Source of the DNA: Puniceibacterium confluentis
GTDB lineage: Bacteria; Pseudomonadota; Alphaproteobacteria; Rhodobacterales; Rhodobacteraceae
NCBI RefSeq assembly: GCF_007923445.1
Contig: NZ_VOJI01000006.1
Span: 124,001-188,000, forward strand
Direction: 5' to 3'
DNA length: 64,000 bases
The translations under genes and the position numbers were made by a program. The notes under the pieces were generated by a model, which saw only the letters and a program-made list of their open reading frames with translations, was not told where the DNA came from and made no database searches. Shown here piece by piece: positions 50,292 to 59,008 of this stretch; position 1 is the first letter of the stretch; each line of letters begins with the position of its first letter.

Positions 50292-50681
50292 GTGGCGGAC
50301 ACGCTCGGCAGGATCCGGCTGGACAAATGGCTCTGGCAGGCGCGGTTCTTCAAGACCCGCAGCCTGTCAGCCAAGCTGGTGGCGGGCGGGTCGGTGCGCG
50401 TGAACGGCCAGCGCGTGGCGAAACCGGCGACGCTGGTGGGGCAGGCGGATGTGCTGACCTTTCCCCAGGCCGACGATGTCCGGGTCATACGGATCGTCGG
50501 CCTGGGCGACCGGCGTGGTCCGGCCCCCGAAGCGCGGGCGCTGTACGAGGATCTGTCCCCGCCTGCGCCGCGCGCCGCAACCGATCCGGCGCCACATGTG
50601 CCGCGATACGACGGCGGCGGCCGCCCGACCAAGCGGGATCGACGCCGGATGGACCAATCCCGGGGCGAGGCGCTTGATTGA
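50292..50681 (+). CDS. S4-domain RNA-binding protein (HslR-like)
   Basis: A 129-residue protein with an S4 RNA-binding domain at the N-terminus (RIRLDKWLWQARFFKTRSLS and VRVNGQRVAKP). It resembles the heat-shock ribosome-rescue protein HslR, which binds stalled 50S subunits. Starts with GTG immediately after the helicase stop codon. The C-terminus is basic and charged (RRRMDQSRGE). Confidence 0.88.
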   Translation: MADTLGRIRLDKWLWQARFFKTRSLSAKLVAGGSVRVNGQRVAKPATLVGQADVLTFPQADDVRVIRIVGLGDRRGPAPEARALYEDLSPPAPRAATDPAPHVPRYDGGGRPTKRDRRRMDQSRGEALD

Positions 50682-50732
50682 TCCGGGCGAGTGATCTAGC
50701 AAGGCCGGGACAAGAACACGGACCGAACCATA

Positions 50733-51071
50733 ATGACCTATATCGTCAACGACGCCTGCATTGCCTGCAAATACACCGATTGTGTCGAAGTCTGCCCCGT
50801 AGACTGCTTCTACGAGGGTGAGAACATGCTGGTGATCCATCCCGACGAATGCATCGACTGCGGCGTTTGCGAACCGGAGTGCCCGGCGGACGCCATTCGC
50901 CCCGACACCGAGCCGGATGCCGAAAAGTGGGTTGAGTTCAACCGCAAGTATTCCGAACTCTGGCCGGTGATCATCACCAAGAAAGACCCGCTGCCCGATG
51001 CGGAAGCGCGCGACGGGGAAGCCGGCAAGCTCGAGAAATACTTTTCCGAAGCGCCGGGCGAAGGCGGCTGA
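50733..51071 (+). CDS. fdxA: Seven-iron ferredoxin FdxA
   Basis: A 112-residue ferredoxin with nine cysteines in the first 50 residues: Cys9, 12, 17, 21, 25, 40, 43, 46 and 50. The pattern equals Azotobacter ferredoxin I, where the equivalents of Cys9, 17 and 50 bind the 3Fe-4S cluster and Cys21, 40, 43 and 46 the 4Fe-4S cluster, with two extra cysteines free. The C-terminal extension ([14 protein letters not shown]) is also typical. An electron carrier of unknown partner. It lies between the S4 protein and carD. Confidence 0.95.
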   Translation: MTYIVNDACIACKYTDCVEVCPVDCFYEGENMLVIHPDECIDCGVCEPECPADAIRPDTEPDAEKWVEFNRKYSELWPVIITKKDPLPDAEARDGEAGKLEKYFSEAPGEGG

Positions 51072-51086
51072 AGGCTTGATTCGGGA

Positions 51087-51106
51087 CCTGCGCCGCAAAG
51101 CGCAGG
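51087..51106. repeat. Short hairpin after fdxA
   Basis: CCTGCGC and GCGCAGG form a seven-base stem with a six-base loop, 15 bases after the fdxA stop. There is no U-run, so it is at best a weak or factor-dependent terminator. Confidence 0.35.
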
Positions 51107-51190
51107 GCATATTCATGAAGACTGCGGTGCAAGTATTTGATGCCGCTGAGAAAACTGTGGTTTCTGCGCTGCGCTAGGAAGTGATCATAT

Positions 51191-51214
51191 TTTGTGTTAT
51201 TGTGGTAACACAAA
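51191..51214. promoter_or_regulatory. Palindrome upstream of carD
   Basis: TTTGTGTTA (51191-51199) and TAACACAAA (51206-51214) are perfect inverted copies around TTGTGG; a second, nested palindrome TTGTG-GTAA-CACAA shares the right arm. It lies about 140 bases before carD in an AT-rich patch and looks like a repressor or activator site. Confidence 0.5.
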
Positions 51215-51354
51215 TGATGACATCACGCGCATACGACCCGGGCAAACTGCAACCCGGGGGATAAACCCAAGATTTCGAGCCAAGTGGGCGGAGGGCCTCC
51301 TCCGGTCACTTTTCTTGTCGCCTGTGCGCGGGTGAGCTTGTAAGGAAGCACTGA

Positions 51355-51864
51355 ATGACAAAGTCGAAGAAATCCGAATTCCGCCCGAACGATTACGTAG
51401 TCTACCCGGCCCATGGCGTGGGTCAGATCGTTTCGATCGAAGAGCAGGACATTGCGGGTATTTCGCTGGAACTGTTCGTCATCTCCTTTGAAAAGGACAA
51501 GATGACCCTGCGGGTGCCGACACACAAGGCGACGGAAATTGGCATGCGGTCGCTCAGCTCGCCCGATGTGGTGAGCCAGGCGATGAAGACCCTGAAGGGC
51601 AAGGCCAAGGTCAAGCGGGCCATGTGGTCGCGCCGGGCTCAGGAATACGAACAGAAGATCAATTCGGGAGATCTCATCGCGATCGCCGAAGTGGTGCGTG
51701 ACCTGCACCGCGCCGACGACCAGCGCGAGCAGAGCTATTCCGAGCGGCAGCTGTACGAAGCCGCGCTCGAGCGTCTGACCCGCGAAGTGGCTGCCGTTGC
51801 CGGTGGTGATGAAGTTGCGGCTGCCAAGCAGGTAGACGAGGTGCTGGTGGGCCGCGCTGCCTGA
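51355..51864 (+). CDS. carD: CarD family transcriptional regulator
   Basis: A 169-residue CarD protein. The N-terminal Tudor-like RNA polymerase-interacting domain starts FRPNDYVVYPAHGVGQIVSIEE; the C-terminal helical DNA-binding domain holds WSRRAQEYEQKINSG and QLYEAALERL. CarD binds the polymerase beta subunit and stabilises open promoter complexes, notably at rRNA promoters. Normal length. A canonical terminator follows the stop. Confidence 0.95.
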   Translation: MTKSKKSEFRPNDYVVYPAHGVGQIVSIEEQDIAGISLELFVISFEKDKMTLRVPTHKATEIGMRSLSSPDVVSQAMKTLKGKAKVKRAMWSRRAQEYEQKINSGDLIAIAEVVRDLHRADDQREQSYSERQLYEAALERLTREVAAVAGGDEVAAAKQVDEVLVGRAA

Positions 51865-51888
51865 GACCAGCCTCTGTGACGTCAAGAG

Positions 51889-51918
51889 AACCGCGCCCAA
51901 GTGGCGCGGTTTTGTTTT
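51889..51918 (+). terminator. Rho-independent terminator of carD
   Basis: AACCGCGCC / GGCGCGGTT form a nine-base stem with loop CAAGT, followed by TTGTTTTG. It begins 24 bases after the carD stop. Confidence 0.85.
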
Positions 51919-52554
51919 GTGCGGTGCCTGTCAGTGCCGGTCGCGGGCACGGTCTGCGGCCTGCCCAGGCGCGCCACCGTGCGCGCCATCGGGACACACG
52001 CGCAAATCATCTGGACCCGATCTGGTTTGCTGCCGCACCCGCAATCCGCATTGGCCTGCATGAACTGCCCCACCCGAAAATCGGCAGGTCAAATCGCCCC
52101 GGGCACAGGGGGCGCCGGGGCATCACCCAGTTTGCGCACCACAACCCTCATGGTAGACGACGGACCCACCGTCAGACCTGCGCGGCGGGCGTGACAAGCG
52201 GCACATCCTTGCCAGGAACCTGAGCGGACATGTGGGCAAGCGGGCCGCGCATAAGCCGCAGAGGCCGTTTGCGTCGACCCCGGCACCCAGAGATGGCCTG
52301 ACCGCTTGGGCCCCCACGGCTGGCGCTGCACGCCTGCTGTGCTGCTTCGCGTTGGGGGATCATCTCAGGCCGTAAAACGAAGCAGACGGTCAGAAAGTAC
52401 CGGGCGCCGCGCGGTCTGCGGGCAGGTATCGACGCGGGCACTGGCGAAGACAAACGGATAGTCCGGAACGGACGGTGGCGAGACTCTGCGAAATATGACT
52501 TCACCGAAATAAATGCAGCAAAATGCAGCCTGAAATTCCCGATGAAATCTGAAG
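51919..52554. other. Gap between carD terminator and tRNA-Leu
   Basis: About 640 bases with no gene that could be recognised. Short open frames exist on the minus strand (for example one ending KDVPLVTPAAQV near 52172 and one rich in CGCGSKP near 51980), with codon use like the genome, but none has a family match and they lie in different frames. It may be the remains of a lost gene. Confidence 0.45.
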
Positions 52555-52638
52555 TGGTGCGGGTGAAGGGACTCGAACCCCCACGCCATAGGCGCCAGAA
52601 CCTAAATCTGGTGCGTCTACCAATTCCGCCACACCCGC
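52555..52638 (-). tRNA. tRNA-Leu (anticodon TAG)
   Basis: The minus strand folds as a class II tRNA of 84 bases including an encoded CCA end. Acceptor stem GCGGGTG (52638-52632) pairs with CACCCGC (52565-52559); discriminator A, then CCA. The anticodon stem CCAGA / TCTGG holds loop TTTAGGT, giving anticodon TAG. The long variable arm (CGCC / GGCG) and GGTTCGAGTCC T arm fit leucine tRNAs. Confidence 0.95.
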
Positions 52639-52791
52639 ACGCAATCCCGAGCTTTGGGCGCGGGTTCGGCGCTCTTTAGCAAAGGTTCCGGTCGGATGCG
52701 AGGGGAATTTCCTGCAAGAAAAGGCGCGACATTAACGACATGTTGATCTAGGCTGGCGAAAAACTGAGGCAGCAGAAACAGGACGACGCCA

Positions 52792-53289
52792 ATGGAGCCG
52801 AAAACGGCCGGGCGCACAGACGGCAATGCCGTGGGCGTGCGCATGCTCGATCCCAGAATTGGGAACGCCCTGGTCGCAGGGACCACCGTACTCACGCTTG
52901 ATGGCGCGCTTCCCGCCGAATACCTCTCTCCCGGCGACCGGGTGATCACCCGTGACGCAGGCATGGCGGTGCTCGCCGATGTGCGCCAACGAAAACTACG
53001 CTGCCCCGCGGTGTCGGTCCTTGCGGGCACCCTGGGCAACACCCGACCGGACCGGGACGCCGTCCTGCCCGCCAGCCAGGAAATGTTGATACGAGACTGG
53101 CGCGCACAGGCACTTTTCGGGCGAAGCTGTGCGCTGGTGCCAGCACGACGATTGGTGGATGGCGAATTTATCCGAGATCTGGGCGAGGTCGAACTGATGT
53201 TGGTCGAACTGATCTTTGACACACCGCATATCCTTTATGCGGACGGGCTGGAACTGGCATCCTGCCAGCCGGTCACGGTGGGGGTCTGA
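52792..53289 (+). CDS. Hint-domain protein (short, stand-alone)
   Basis: A 165-residue protein made almost entirely of a Hint (hedgehog/intein) fold domain: GTTVLTLDGALPAEYLSPGDRVITRDAGM near the N-terminus (key: GTTVLT, LSPGDRV) and a late PVTVGV strand. Short Hint proteins of this kind are frequent in Roseobacter genomes. The residue before GTT is Ala rather than the Cys/Ser needed for self-splicing, so it is probably not active in splicing. No neighbour suggests a role. Confidence 0.75.
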   Translation: MEPKTAGRTDGNAVGVRMLDPRIGNALVAGTTVLTLDGALPAEYLSPGDRVITRDAGMAVLADVRQRKLRCPAVSVLAGTLGNTRPDRDAVLPASQEMLIRDWRAQALFGRSCALVPARRLVDGEFIRDLGEVELMLVELIFDTPHILYADGLELASCQPVTVGV

Positions 53290-53855
53290 CACCACACTGC
53301 CGCGTCGAACGTCGCTTGCGGGTTTCTGCGTCGATCTGCGGCGTCATTGTCCGCGAATTGCAGGGTGCCGGGCGAAGCGATTGATCCGCAAACCGCCGCA
53401 TGCGCGTCCCGAACGCGTCCAGTGTCTGCGGTGGCGACCAGGTTCTTGATGCACATTCGGTTTATCGGTCATGCCGGTGCCCCATTGCGTCTGGCATGTC
53501 TGCTCACAGTCCCGAAGCACAGTTTCGACGGCGATCCGGTGCCGCGCCGGATCATGGGCCGTCGATTTTCCGGACAACCGCTCGGCGCGTCAGAGCCGCC
53601 CGGCGCCCCGAGCGGGTCCGTTTGCCGCCTCCGCCCGTCATGGCCAGATCCGGATCGCCGGGGCGGAGTCGCTGTCCAACAGGACCACCGGGCGGCGGCC
53701 ACGCATTTGAAACCGGGCGCAGACGATGCCGACCACGGGCGGCGCGCAGCCGACGGCGACGAATTCGCCTTGCGCGCTTGGACTTCGGCGCATAGAAGAC
53801 CCCGAATTCGGAACATGACGGGGCAGGGGCCCCGCGCTGAACTATGGGGTATTGC
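53290..53855. other. Gap between Hint gene and tig, possible decayed gene
   Basis: 566 bases with no intact recognisable gene. On the minus strand, protein-like pieces in different frames (for example FVAVGCAPPVVGIVCARFQM and AEVQARKANSS near 53700-53800) could be parts of one broken gene. The tig promoter must lie at the right end. No RNA gene seen. Confidence 0.4.
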
Positions 53856-55190
53856 ATGCAAGTCACCGAGACGCTGAACGACGGACTGAAGCGCGGTTAC
53901 GCGATCACCGTGACAGCCGCAGAGCTGGACGCGAAGGTTGTGGAAAAGCTTGCCGAGGCGCAGCCGGACATCGAAATGAAGGGTTTCCGCAAGGGCAAGG
54001 TGCCGATGCCGCTGCTGCGCAAGCAGTTCGGACAGCGCCTGCTGGGTGAAGCGATGCAGGAAAGCATCGACGGCGCCATGTCAGAGCATTTCGAGGCTTC
54101 CGGCGACCGCCCCGCGATGCAGCCCGAGGTCAAGATGACCAACGACGACTGGAAAGAGGGCGACGACGTCAAGGTCGAGATGTCCTACGAGGCGCTGCCT
54201 GCGATCCCCGAGCTGGATCTGAGCACCGTTACGGTGGAAAAGCTGGTCGCCAAGGCGGATGACGCCTCTGTCGACGAAGCGCTGGCCAATCTCGCCGAGA
54301 CGGCCCAGGACTTCAAGGATCGCAAGAAGGGCACCAAGGCCAAGGACGGCGACCAGGTCACTTTTGATTTCCTCGGCAAGGTCGATGGCGAAGCCTTTGA
54401 TGGCGGTGCGGCCGAAGATTATCCTCTGGTGCTGGGCTCCGGCTCTTTCATCCCCGGCTTTGAAGAGCAGCTGGTGGGCGTGAAGGAAGGCGACGAGAAG
54501 ACTGTGGAAGTCAGCTTCCCCGAGGAATACGGCGCCCCGAACCTCGCAGGCAAGGCCGCGACCTTTGAATGCAAGATCAAGGCCGTGAAAGAACCGGTTG
54601 CGGCCGAAATCGACGACGAACTGGCCAAGAAGTTCGGTGCCGAGGATCTGGCCGGTCTCAAGGCGCAGATCGCCGAGCGTCTGGAAGCCGAATACGCCGG
54701 TGCCGCGCGCCAGGTGATGAAACGCTCGCTGCTTGATTCGCTCGACGGTCTCGTCAGCTTTGACCTGCCCCCGAGCCTGGTCGATGCCGAGGCAAAGCAG
54801 ATCGCGCACCAGCTTTACCATGAAGAGAATCCCGACGATCACGGCCACGATCACGGCGACATCGTTCCGACCGACGAGCACAAGTCCCTGGCCGTGCGCC
54901 GGGTGCGGCTGGGCCTGTTGCTGGCCGAACTGGGCCAGCAAGCCAAGGTCGAAGTGTCCGATGCCGAGATGACGCAGGCGATCATGAACCAGGCCCGCCA
55001 GTACCCGGGTCAGGAACGCCAGTTCTTTGATTTCGTGCGCCAGAACCAGCAGATGCAACAGCAGCTGCGCGCGCCGATCTTCGAAGACAAGGTCATCGAC
55101 TACATTGTCGAGCAGGCCCAGGTGACCGAAAAGGAAATCTCGAAGGACGAGCTGCAGAAAGCCGTCGAAGAGCTGGAAGACGAAGCGTAA
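53856..55190 (+). CDS. tig: Trigger factor
   Basis: A 444-residue ribosome-associated chaperone. The ribosome-docking signature GFRKGKVP is at about residues 44-51 in the N-terminal domain, the FKBP-type prolyl isomerase domain follows ([19 protein letters not shown], about 165-245), then the helical substrate-binding arms. A His-rich stretch (DDHGHDHGD) interrupts the C-terminal domain. ATG 53856 is preferred; ATG 53844 would add four residues. It meets nascent chains at the exit tunnel. Confidence 0.95.
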   Translation: MQVTETLNDGLKRGYAITVTAAELDAKVVEKLAEAQPDIEMKGFRKGKVPMPLLRKQFGQRLLGEAMQESIDGAMSEHFEASGDRPAMQPEVKMTNDDWKEGDDVKVEMSYEALPAIPELDLSTVTVEKLVAKADDASVDEALANLAETAQDFKDRKKGTKAKDGDQVTFDFLGKVDGEAFDGGAAEDYPLVLGSGSFIPGFEEQLVGVKEGDEKTVEVSFPEEYGAPNLAGKAATFECKIKAVKEPVAAEIDDELAKKFGAEDLAGLKAQIAERLEAEYAGAARQVMKRSLLDSLDGLVSFDLPPSLVDAEAKQIAHQLYHEENPDDHGHDHGDIVPTDEHKSLAVRRVRLGLLLAELGQQAKVEVSDAEMTQAIMNQARQYPGQERQFFDFVRQNQQMQQQLRAPIFEDKVIDYIVEQAQVTEKEISKDELQKAVEELEDEA

Positions 55191-55215
55191 GTCCAGACCA
55201 GTCAAGTCTCTGAAC

Positions 55216-55242
55216 GGGCCGTCCCTTGGGGCGGCCCTTTTG
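55216..55242 (+). terminator. Rho-independent terminator of tig
   Basis: GGGCCGTCCC / GGGGCGGCCC form a ten-base stem (one G-U pair) with a two-base loop, followed by TTTT, 26 bases after the tig stop. Confidence 0.85.
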
Positions 55243-55342
55243 CTGTCCGGCATCGCGAGCGGTGGGAAAAGTCGGCAGAGCGAAACCAAATCTCAACCGG
55301 GGACTGACAGTGTCGGAATACGCTGTCCCGAAAGAGGTGCCG

Positions 55343-56098
55343 ATGACCGCCAAATATTTCGCTCTGGCCTGGTTCGTTTTGCTGATGTGCTTGCCCGCGC
55401 GCGCCGTGATGGCCGAGGCGGGCACCTTCTCTCAGGGCAATGATTTTCTGCGGGACCGGCGTGCGCTGATCGCGACACCTGTCACCACCCGGGAGGCGCC
55501 TCGTCAGCATGCCAGCCTGTTTGTCGGTCAGAGCGCGGGGGGGCTGTTTGCCCCCGCACCGACCCACGCACCGACCCCTGCGCTGACCCCTGAGCTACCG
55601 CTGTTGTTTGGGCCGGGTGGCTCGGCGGCTGAACGTCTGCGGCACTTGATCAGTTATGCGGAATCGCGGCGCGACGGATATGACGCAATCAATTTTGGTG
55701 CCAGACAACTCCCTGCACGGTCCCCGACCGAGATGACCCTTGGCGAAATCTATGGCTGGATCGCCGACACTCCGGGCCAGCCGCATGCCATCGGTCGATA
55801 CCAGTTTATCCCGGTGACGCTGAAACGGTTGGTCAAGAAGACCGGAACAGACCTGGGCGCGGCGTTCTCTCCCCGTCTGCAGGATCGTTTGGCGGATGTT
55901 CTGTTGGAGGAGGCCGGATTTGACCTGTTTCGCCGCGGCGGCATCGGGCGTCACCGCTTTATGGAAAACCTGGCCGGGATCTGGGCCGGCCTGCCGACAG
56001 CCTCCGGGAAATCCCGATATCACGGTTTTGCGGGAAACCGCGCGACGATGACCTGGGAGCAGTTCGATCTGGAGATGGCACGGATCTTCCGGGGCTGA
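55343..56098 (+). CDS. Secreted lysozyme-like protein
   Basis: A 251-residue protein with a signal peptide (cleaved near residue 24, AVMA/EAG), a Pro/Thr-rich linker (about 70-86) and a C-terminal domain reminiscent of phage-type muramidases: YAESRRDGYDAINFG with Glu107 in a catalytic-like position and GRYQFIPVTLKRLVKK. It probably acts on peptidoglycan or is a non-catalytic relative. Similar proteins occur in Rhodobacterales beside tig. Substrate not proven. Confidence 0.6.
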   Translation: MTAKYFALAWFVLLMCLPARAVMAEAGTFSQGNDFLRDRRALIATPVTTREAPRQHASLFVGQSAGGLFAPAPTHAPTPALTPELPLLFGPGGSAAERLRHLISYAESRRDGYDAINFGARQLPARSPTEMTLGEIYGWIADTPGQPHAIGRYQFIPVTLKRLVKKTGTDLGAAFSPRLQDRLADVLLEEAGFDLFRRGGIGRHRFMENLAGIWAGLPTASGKSRYHGFAGNRATMTWEQFDLEMARIFRG

Positions 56099-56188
56099 CG
56101 GCACCAAGGCCTTCGGCAAACGCACCGGCGGAGGGTAAACCCTGCGCATGGCGCAGCGTCCAACAGGTCAGATCACCGCAGCAGACAC

Positions 56189-56220
56189 AAAAAAGCCGCG
56201 CGGGGTGGGCCCGCGCGGCT
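56189..56220 (-). terminator. Rho-independent terminator of rpsF-rpsR-rplI
   Basis: On the minus strand AGCCGCGCGGG / CCCGCGCGGCT form a perfect 11-base stem with a five-base loop, followed by TTTTTT. It lies 38 bases beyond the rplI stop. Confidence 0.88.
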
Positions 56221-56257
56221 GGAGCGCTCCCTGGGGGGCGCTCGGAGGCTCAGAGCC

Positions 56258-56884
56258 TCACTTGTCGTCGTCGCCTTCGGCGTCGTCGCTGCGGGGACGT
56301 TCGTTGTCGTCACCGTATTCGTCCATACCGGCGGCGCCGATATCGTCGAACAGCTCGGAAATCTCGAACTCTGCGGCGGCCTCTTCTTCGGCAGCCAGTT
56401 CCTGGATCGACTTGCCGGACGCCTGCAGTTCGGCCTCTTCCGGCGAACGGGCGACGTTCAGTTCGATCACCACTTCGACCTCGGGGTGCAGGTTCACGTG
56501 CACTTCGTGAATGCCCAGCTCCTTGATCGGCTTGCGGATGATGACCTGCTTGCGGTCGATCGAGAAGCCTTCCTCGGTGGCAGCCTCGGCGGCGTCACGC
56601 GTGGTGACCGAGCCATAGAGGTTGCCGCCATCGGATGCCGAACGAATCACCACGAACTGCTGACCGTTGAGCTTGTCGCCCAGAGCCTGCGCTTCGTTGC
56701 GGGTTTCGAGGTTGCGGGCTTCGAGCTGGGCTTTCTGGCCTTCGAAGGACTTGATATTGGCCTCCGACGCGGTCAGCGCCTTGCCCTGCAGCAGCAGGTA
56801 GTTGCGGGCAAAGCCGGGCTTGACGTCGACGACATCGCCCATCTGACCCAGTTTCGCCACACGTTCCAGAAGGATAACTTGCAT
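56258..56884 (-). CDS. rplI: Ribosomal protein bL9, with acidic C-terminal extension
   Basis: A 208-residue L9. The N-terminal rRNA-binding domain ([22 protein letters not shown]) and long connecting helix are normal, and the C-terminal domain ends near residue 150. The last 55 residues are Glu/Asp-rich and end DDAEGDDDK, beyond the usual 150-residue length. Third gene of the rpsF-rpsR-rplI operon and followed by a strong terminator. Confidence 0.95.
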   Translation of the reverse strand: MQVILLERVAKLGQMGDVVDVKPGFARNYLLLQGKALTASEANIKSFEGQKAQLEARNLETRNEAQALGDKLNGQQFVVIRSASDGGNLYGSVTTRDAAEAATEEGFSIDRKQVIIRKPIKELGIHEVHVNLHPEVEVVIELNVARSPEEAELQASGKSIQELAAEEEAAAEFEISELFDDIGAAGMDEYGDDNERPRSDDAEGDDDK

Positions 56885-56896
56885 GTCAGTCTCTCC

Positions 56897-57124
56897 TTAT
56901 TTCACGGCATAGGGCAGAAGGGCGAGGAAGCGGGCGCGCTTGATTGCACGGGCCAGCTCACGCTGCTTCTTGGCCGAGACGGCGGTGATGCGGGACGGCA
57001 CGATCTTGCCACGCTCGGAAATATAGCGCTGCAGCAGTTTCGTGTCCTTGTAGTCGATCGCAGGTGCATTGTCGCCCGAGAAGGGGCAGACCTTGCGGCG
57101 GCGGAAAAACGGTTTTGCGGCCAT
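56897..57124 (-). CDS. rpsR: Ribosomal protein bS18
   Basis: A 75-residue S18 of normal length, with [16 protein letters not shown] at the N-terminus and the rRNA-contacting [20 protein letters not shown] segment. It pairs with S6, encoded just before it, in the platform of the 30S subunit. Twelve bases separate it from rplI. Confidence 0.97.
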   Translation of the reverse strand: MAAKPFFRRRKVCPFSGDNAPAIDYKDTKLLQRYISERGKIVPSRITAVSAKKQRELARAIKRARFLALLPYAVK

Positions 57125-57145
57125 GGTATAACTCCTTTTCTGACG

Positions 57146-57580
57146 TTAGCTGGCGCGGCGTTCGCGGCGTTCGCCGCCACGGTCGCCACGATCACCGCGG
57201 TCGCCACGATCACCGCGGTCGCCGCGATCACCGCGGTCGCCGCGATCACCACGCTCGTCGCGTTTCTGCATCTGGGCCGAAGGGCCCTCTTCGTGGGCAT
57301 CGACCTTGATGGTCAGCACGCGCATCACGTCATCATGCAGGCGCATCAGGCGCTCCATCTCCTGCACGGCCGCGGCGGGCGCGTCGGTGCGCAGATAGGC
57401 ATAGTGGCCCTTGCGGTTCTTGTTGATCTTGTAGGCCATGGTCTTCACGCCCCAGTATTCACTTTCGACCAGCTTGCCGCCGTTGTCCGTGAGTACCGAT
57501 GTGAAGTGTTCGACAAGGCCCTCGGCCTGTGCATTCGACAGGTCCTGGCGCGAGATAAAGACATGCTCATAAAGCGGCAT
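57146..57580 (-). CDS. rpsF: Ribosomal protein bS6, with GDR-repeat tail
   Basis: A 144-residue S6. Residues 1 to about 110 are the normal domain ([36 protein letters not shown]). The tail is about eight GDR triplets in a row followed by [10 protein letters not shown]. At DNA level this is an 18-base repeat, about four copies, between 57176 and 57250. Start at 57580 has an AATCGGAGA ribosome site. First gene of the operon. Confidence 0.95.
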   Translation of the reverse strand: MPLYEHVFISRQDLSNAQAEGLVEHFTSVLTDNGGKLVESEYWGVKTMAYKINKNRKGHYAYLRTDAPAAAVQEMERLMRLHDDVMRVLTIKVDAHEEGPSAQMQKRDERGDRGDRGDRGDRGDRGDRGDRGDRGGERRERRAS

Positions 57581-57686
57581 GTGGTCTCCGATTCCAATGT
57601 GGCGCATTTCAACGAGCAGGCTTTGCATCCCTTCGCGCCTGCCCACGAGAGACTGCGCGGTTCATAATCCTGCGAAGGGAACGCCC

Positions 57687-57714
57687 CATATACACGGTTT
57701 CCCCTGCTGCGCAA
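57687..57714 (-). promoter_or_regulatory. Candidate promoter of rpsF operon
   Basis: On the minus strand TTGCGC (57714-57709) and TATATG (57692-57687) are 16 bases apart, about 107 bases before the rpsF start. The -10 stands out in otherwise GC-rich DNA. Confidence 0.5.
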
Positions 57715-57813
57715 GGGCAGGGCGGCTGCCCATGTGTTTCCTAAACGGCGCCGCAATCCTGACGCTTTGTACTCGCAACCTGCCTATATATTCAGCTTAG
57801 GGAGAGTAGGTCC

Positions 57814-58059
57814 ATGACCACATTGTCTTTTGAAGTCGAAACCGATGCGGACGCCTACGAAACAGCGCGCCCCTCAGCCATTTCCCGATTTGTGCTGGCC
57901 ATGCTGGGCGCGGCTCTGATGTCGTCCTCCTTCGCGCTTTGGCTGGTCCCGGGCACCAGCGGCATTCCCGAACTGTCCCTGATCAAGCTGGGCCTGTCGG
58001 TCTTCATGCTGATTGGCGGGTTGTGCTGCATCTCCTCCACGCGCCCCCGCATCGCCTGA
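57814..58059 (+). CDS. Small two-helix membrane protein, unknown
   Basis: An 81-residue protein with two predicted transmembrane helices (VLAMLGAALMSSSFALWLV and LIKLGLSVFMLIGGLCCIS) and a charged N-terminus. A GGGAGAG ribosome site precedes the ATG. No family was recognised; it lies alone between the divergent rpsF operon and the YceI gene. Confidence 0.65.
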   Translation: MTTLSFEVETDADAYETARPSAISRFVLAMLGAALMSSSFALWLVPGTSGIPELSLIKLGLSVFMLIGGLCCISSTRPRIA

Positions 58060-58182
58060 CTCTTCGGATCTGAACCGCCGAGTGTTCATTTCCGAACAGG
58101 GTCTGTGGGATTTCAAAGCCTTGTAACAACAGACCCACCGCGACATCTACACCGCATCACGCCCAATATGGAGAGATGCGTA

Positions 58183-58755
58183 ATGAAGTCCCTGATGTTC
58201 GCCGCCACCCTTGCCACCCTGCCGCTGGCCGCTGTCGCCGCGCCCGAGCAATATACGCTCGACAGCAGCCACAGCCAGATCGTGTTCACCTACAACCATC
58301 TCGGGTATTCGACCGGCACCGGCATGTTCTCGGGTTTTACCGGTGACATCCAGTTTGACCAGGAAGATCCCGCGAATTCCTCGGTCACCGTGTCGATGCC
58401 CGTCCGCTCGATGATCACAGGCTGGGAGGCGCGTTTCGGCCATTTCATGTCGCCCGATTTCTTTGACGCAAGCGACGACGAGATGGTGACGTTTGCCTCG
58501 ACGTCCATCGACGTGACCGGCGAGAACACTGCCAGCATCACAGGTGATCTGACGCTGAACGGCGTGACCAAATCGGTGGTTCTGGCGGCAACGCTGAACC
58601 AGGCGGGCATGCATCCGATGGAGAACAAGGCCTGGGCGGGTTTCGACGCCACCACGACACTTCTGCGCAGTGACTACAACGTTGGCGCATTCGCCCCCTT
58701 CGTCAGCGACGAGGTCGCGCTGCACATTTCGGTCGAAGCGATGAAAGCCGACTGA
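58183..58755 (+). CDS. YceI family periplasmic protein
   Basis: A 190-residue protein with a signal peptide (cleaved at VAA/APEQ, about residue 20) and a YceI lipocalin-like barrel: YTLDSSHSQIVFTYNHLG at the start, LTLNGVTKSVVLAATLN in the middle. YceI proteins bind long isoprenoid or lipid-like molecules in the periplasm. ATG 58183 is chosen; ATG 58168 would add five residues. A second YceI domain occurs in the cytochrome b561 fusion at 59654. Confidence 0.9.
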   Translation: MKSLMFAATLATLPLAAVAAPEQYTLDSSHSQIVFTYNHLGYSTGTGMFSGFTGDIQFDQEDPANSSVTVSMPVRSMITGWEARFGHFMSPDFFDASDDEMVTFASTSIDVTGENTASITGDLTLNGVTKSVVLAATLNQAGMHPMENKAWAGFDATTTLLRSDYNVGAFAPFVSDEVALHISVEAMKAD

Positions 58756-59008
58756 TCGGGTCCGTCGGACCCGCATCGAATTTGACAGGTCTGTTGGTTT
58801 TGCAACCCCGGTGGCTCAGGCTGCCGGGGTTTGTGCTTGCGCGGGCATGGGTGCTTCTGCGGATCAAACGGAACCTTTTGATGCCAATTGTTGCCCGAAG
58901 ACCTGCCCGCCCGTAAATTGCCGCATTTCGGACACGAGCAAACCATTTTTGGGGTATCTAAGAGTGTGAACTGCCGTGAAACGGAAGAAGAAAAAAGGAC
59001 AATTCTTA

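Noticed and set aside
57176-57250. CRISPR-like short direct repeats
   Set aside because: The 18-base units are contiguous, without spacers, and encode the GDR tail of ribosomal protein S6 in frame.
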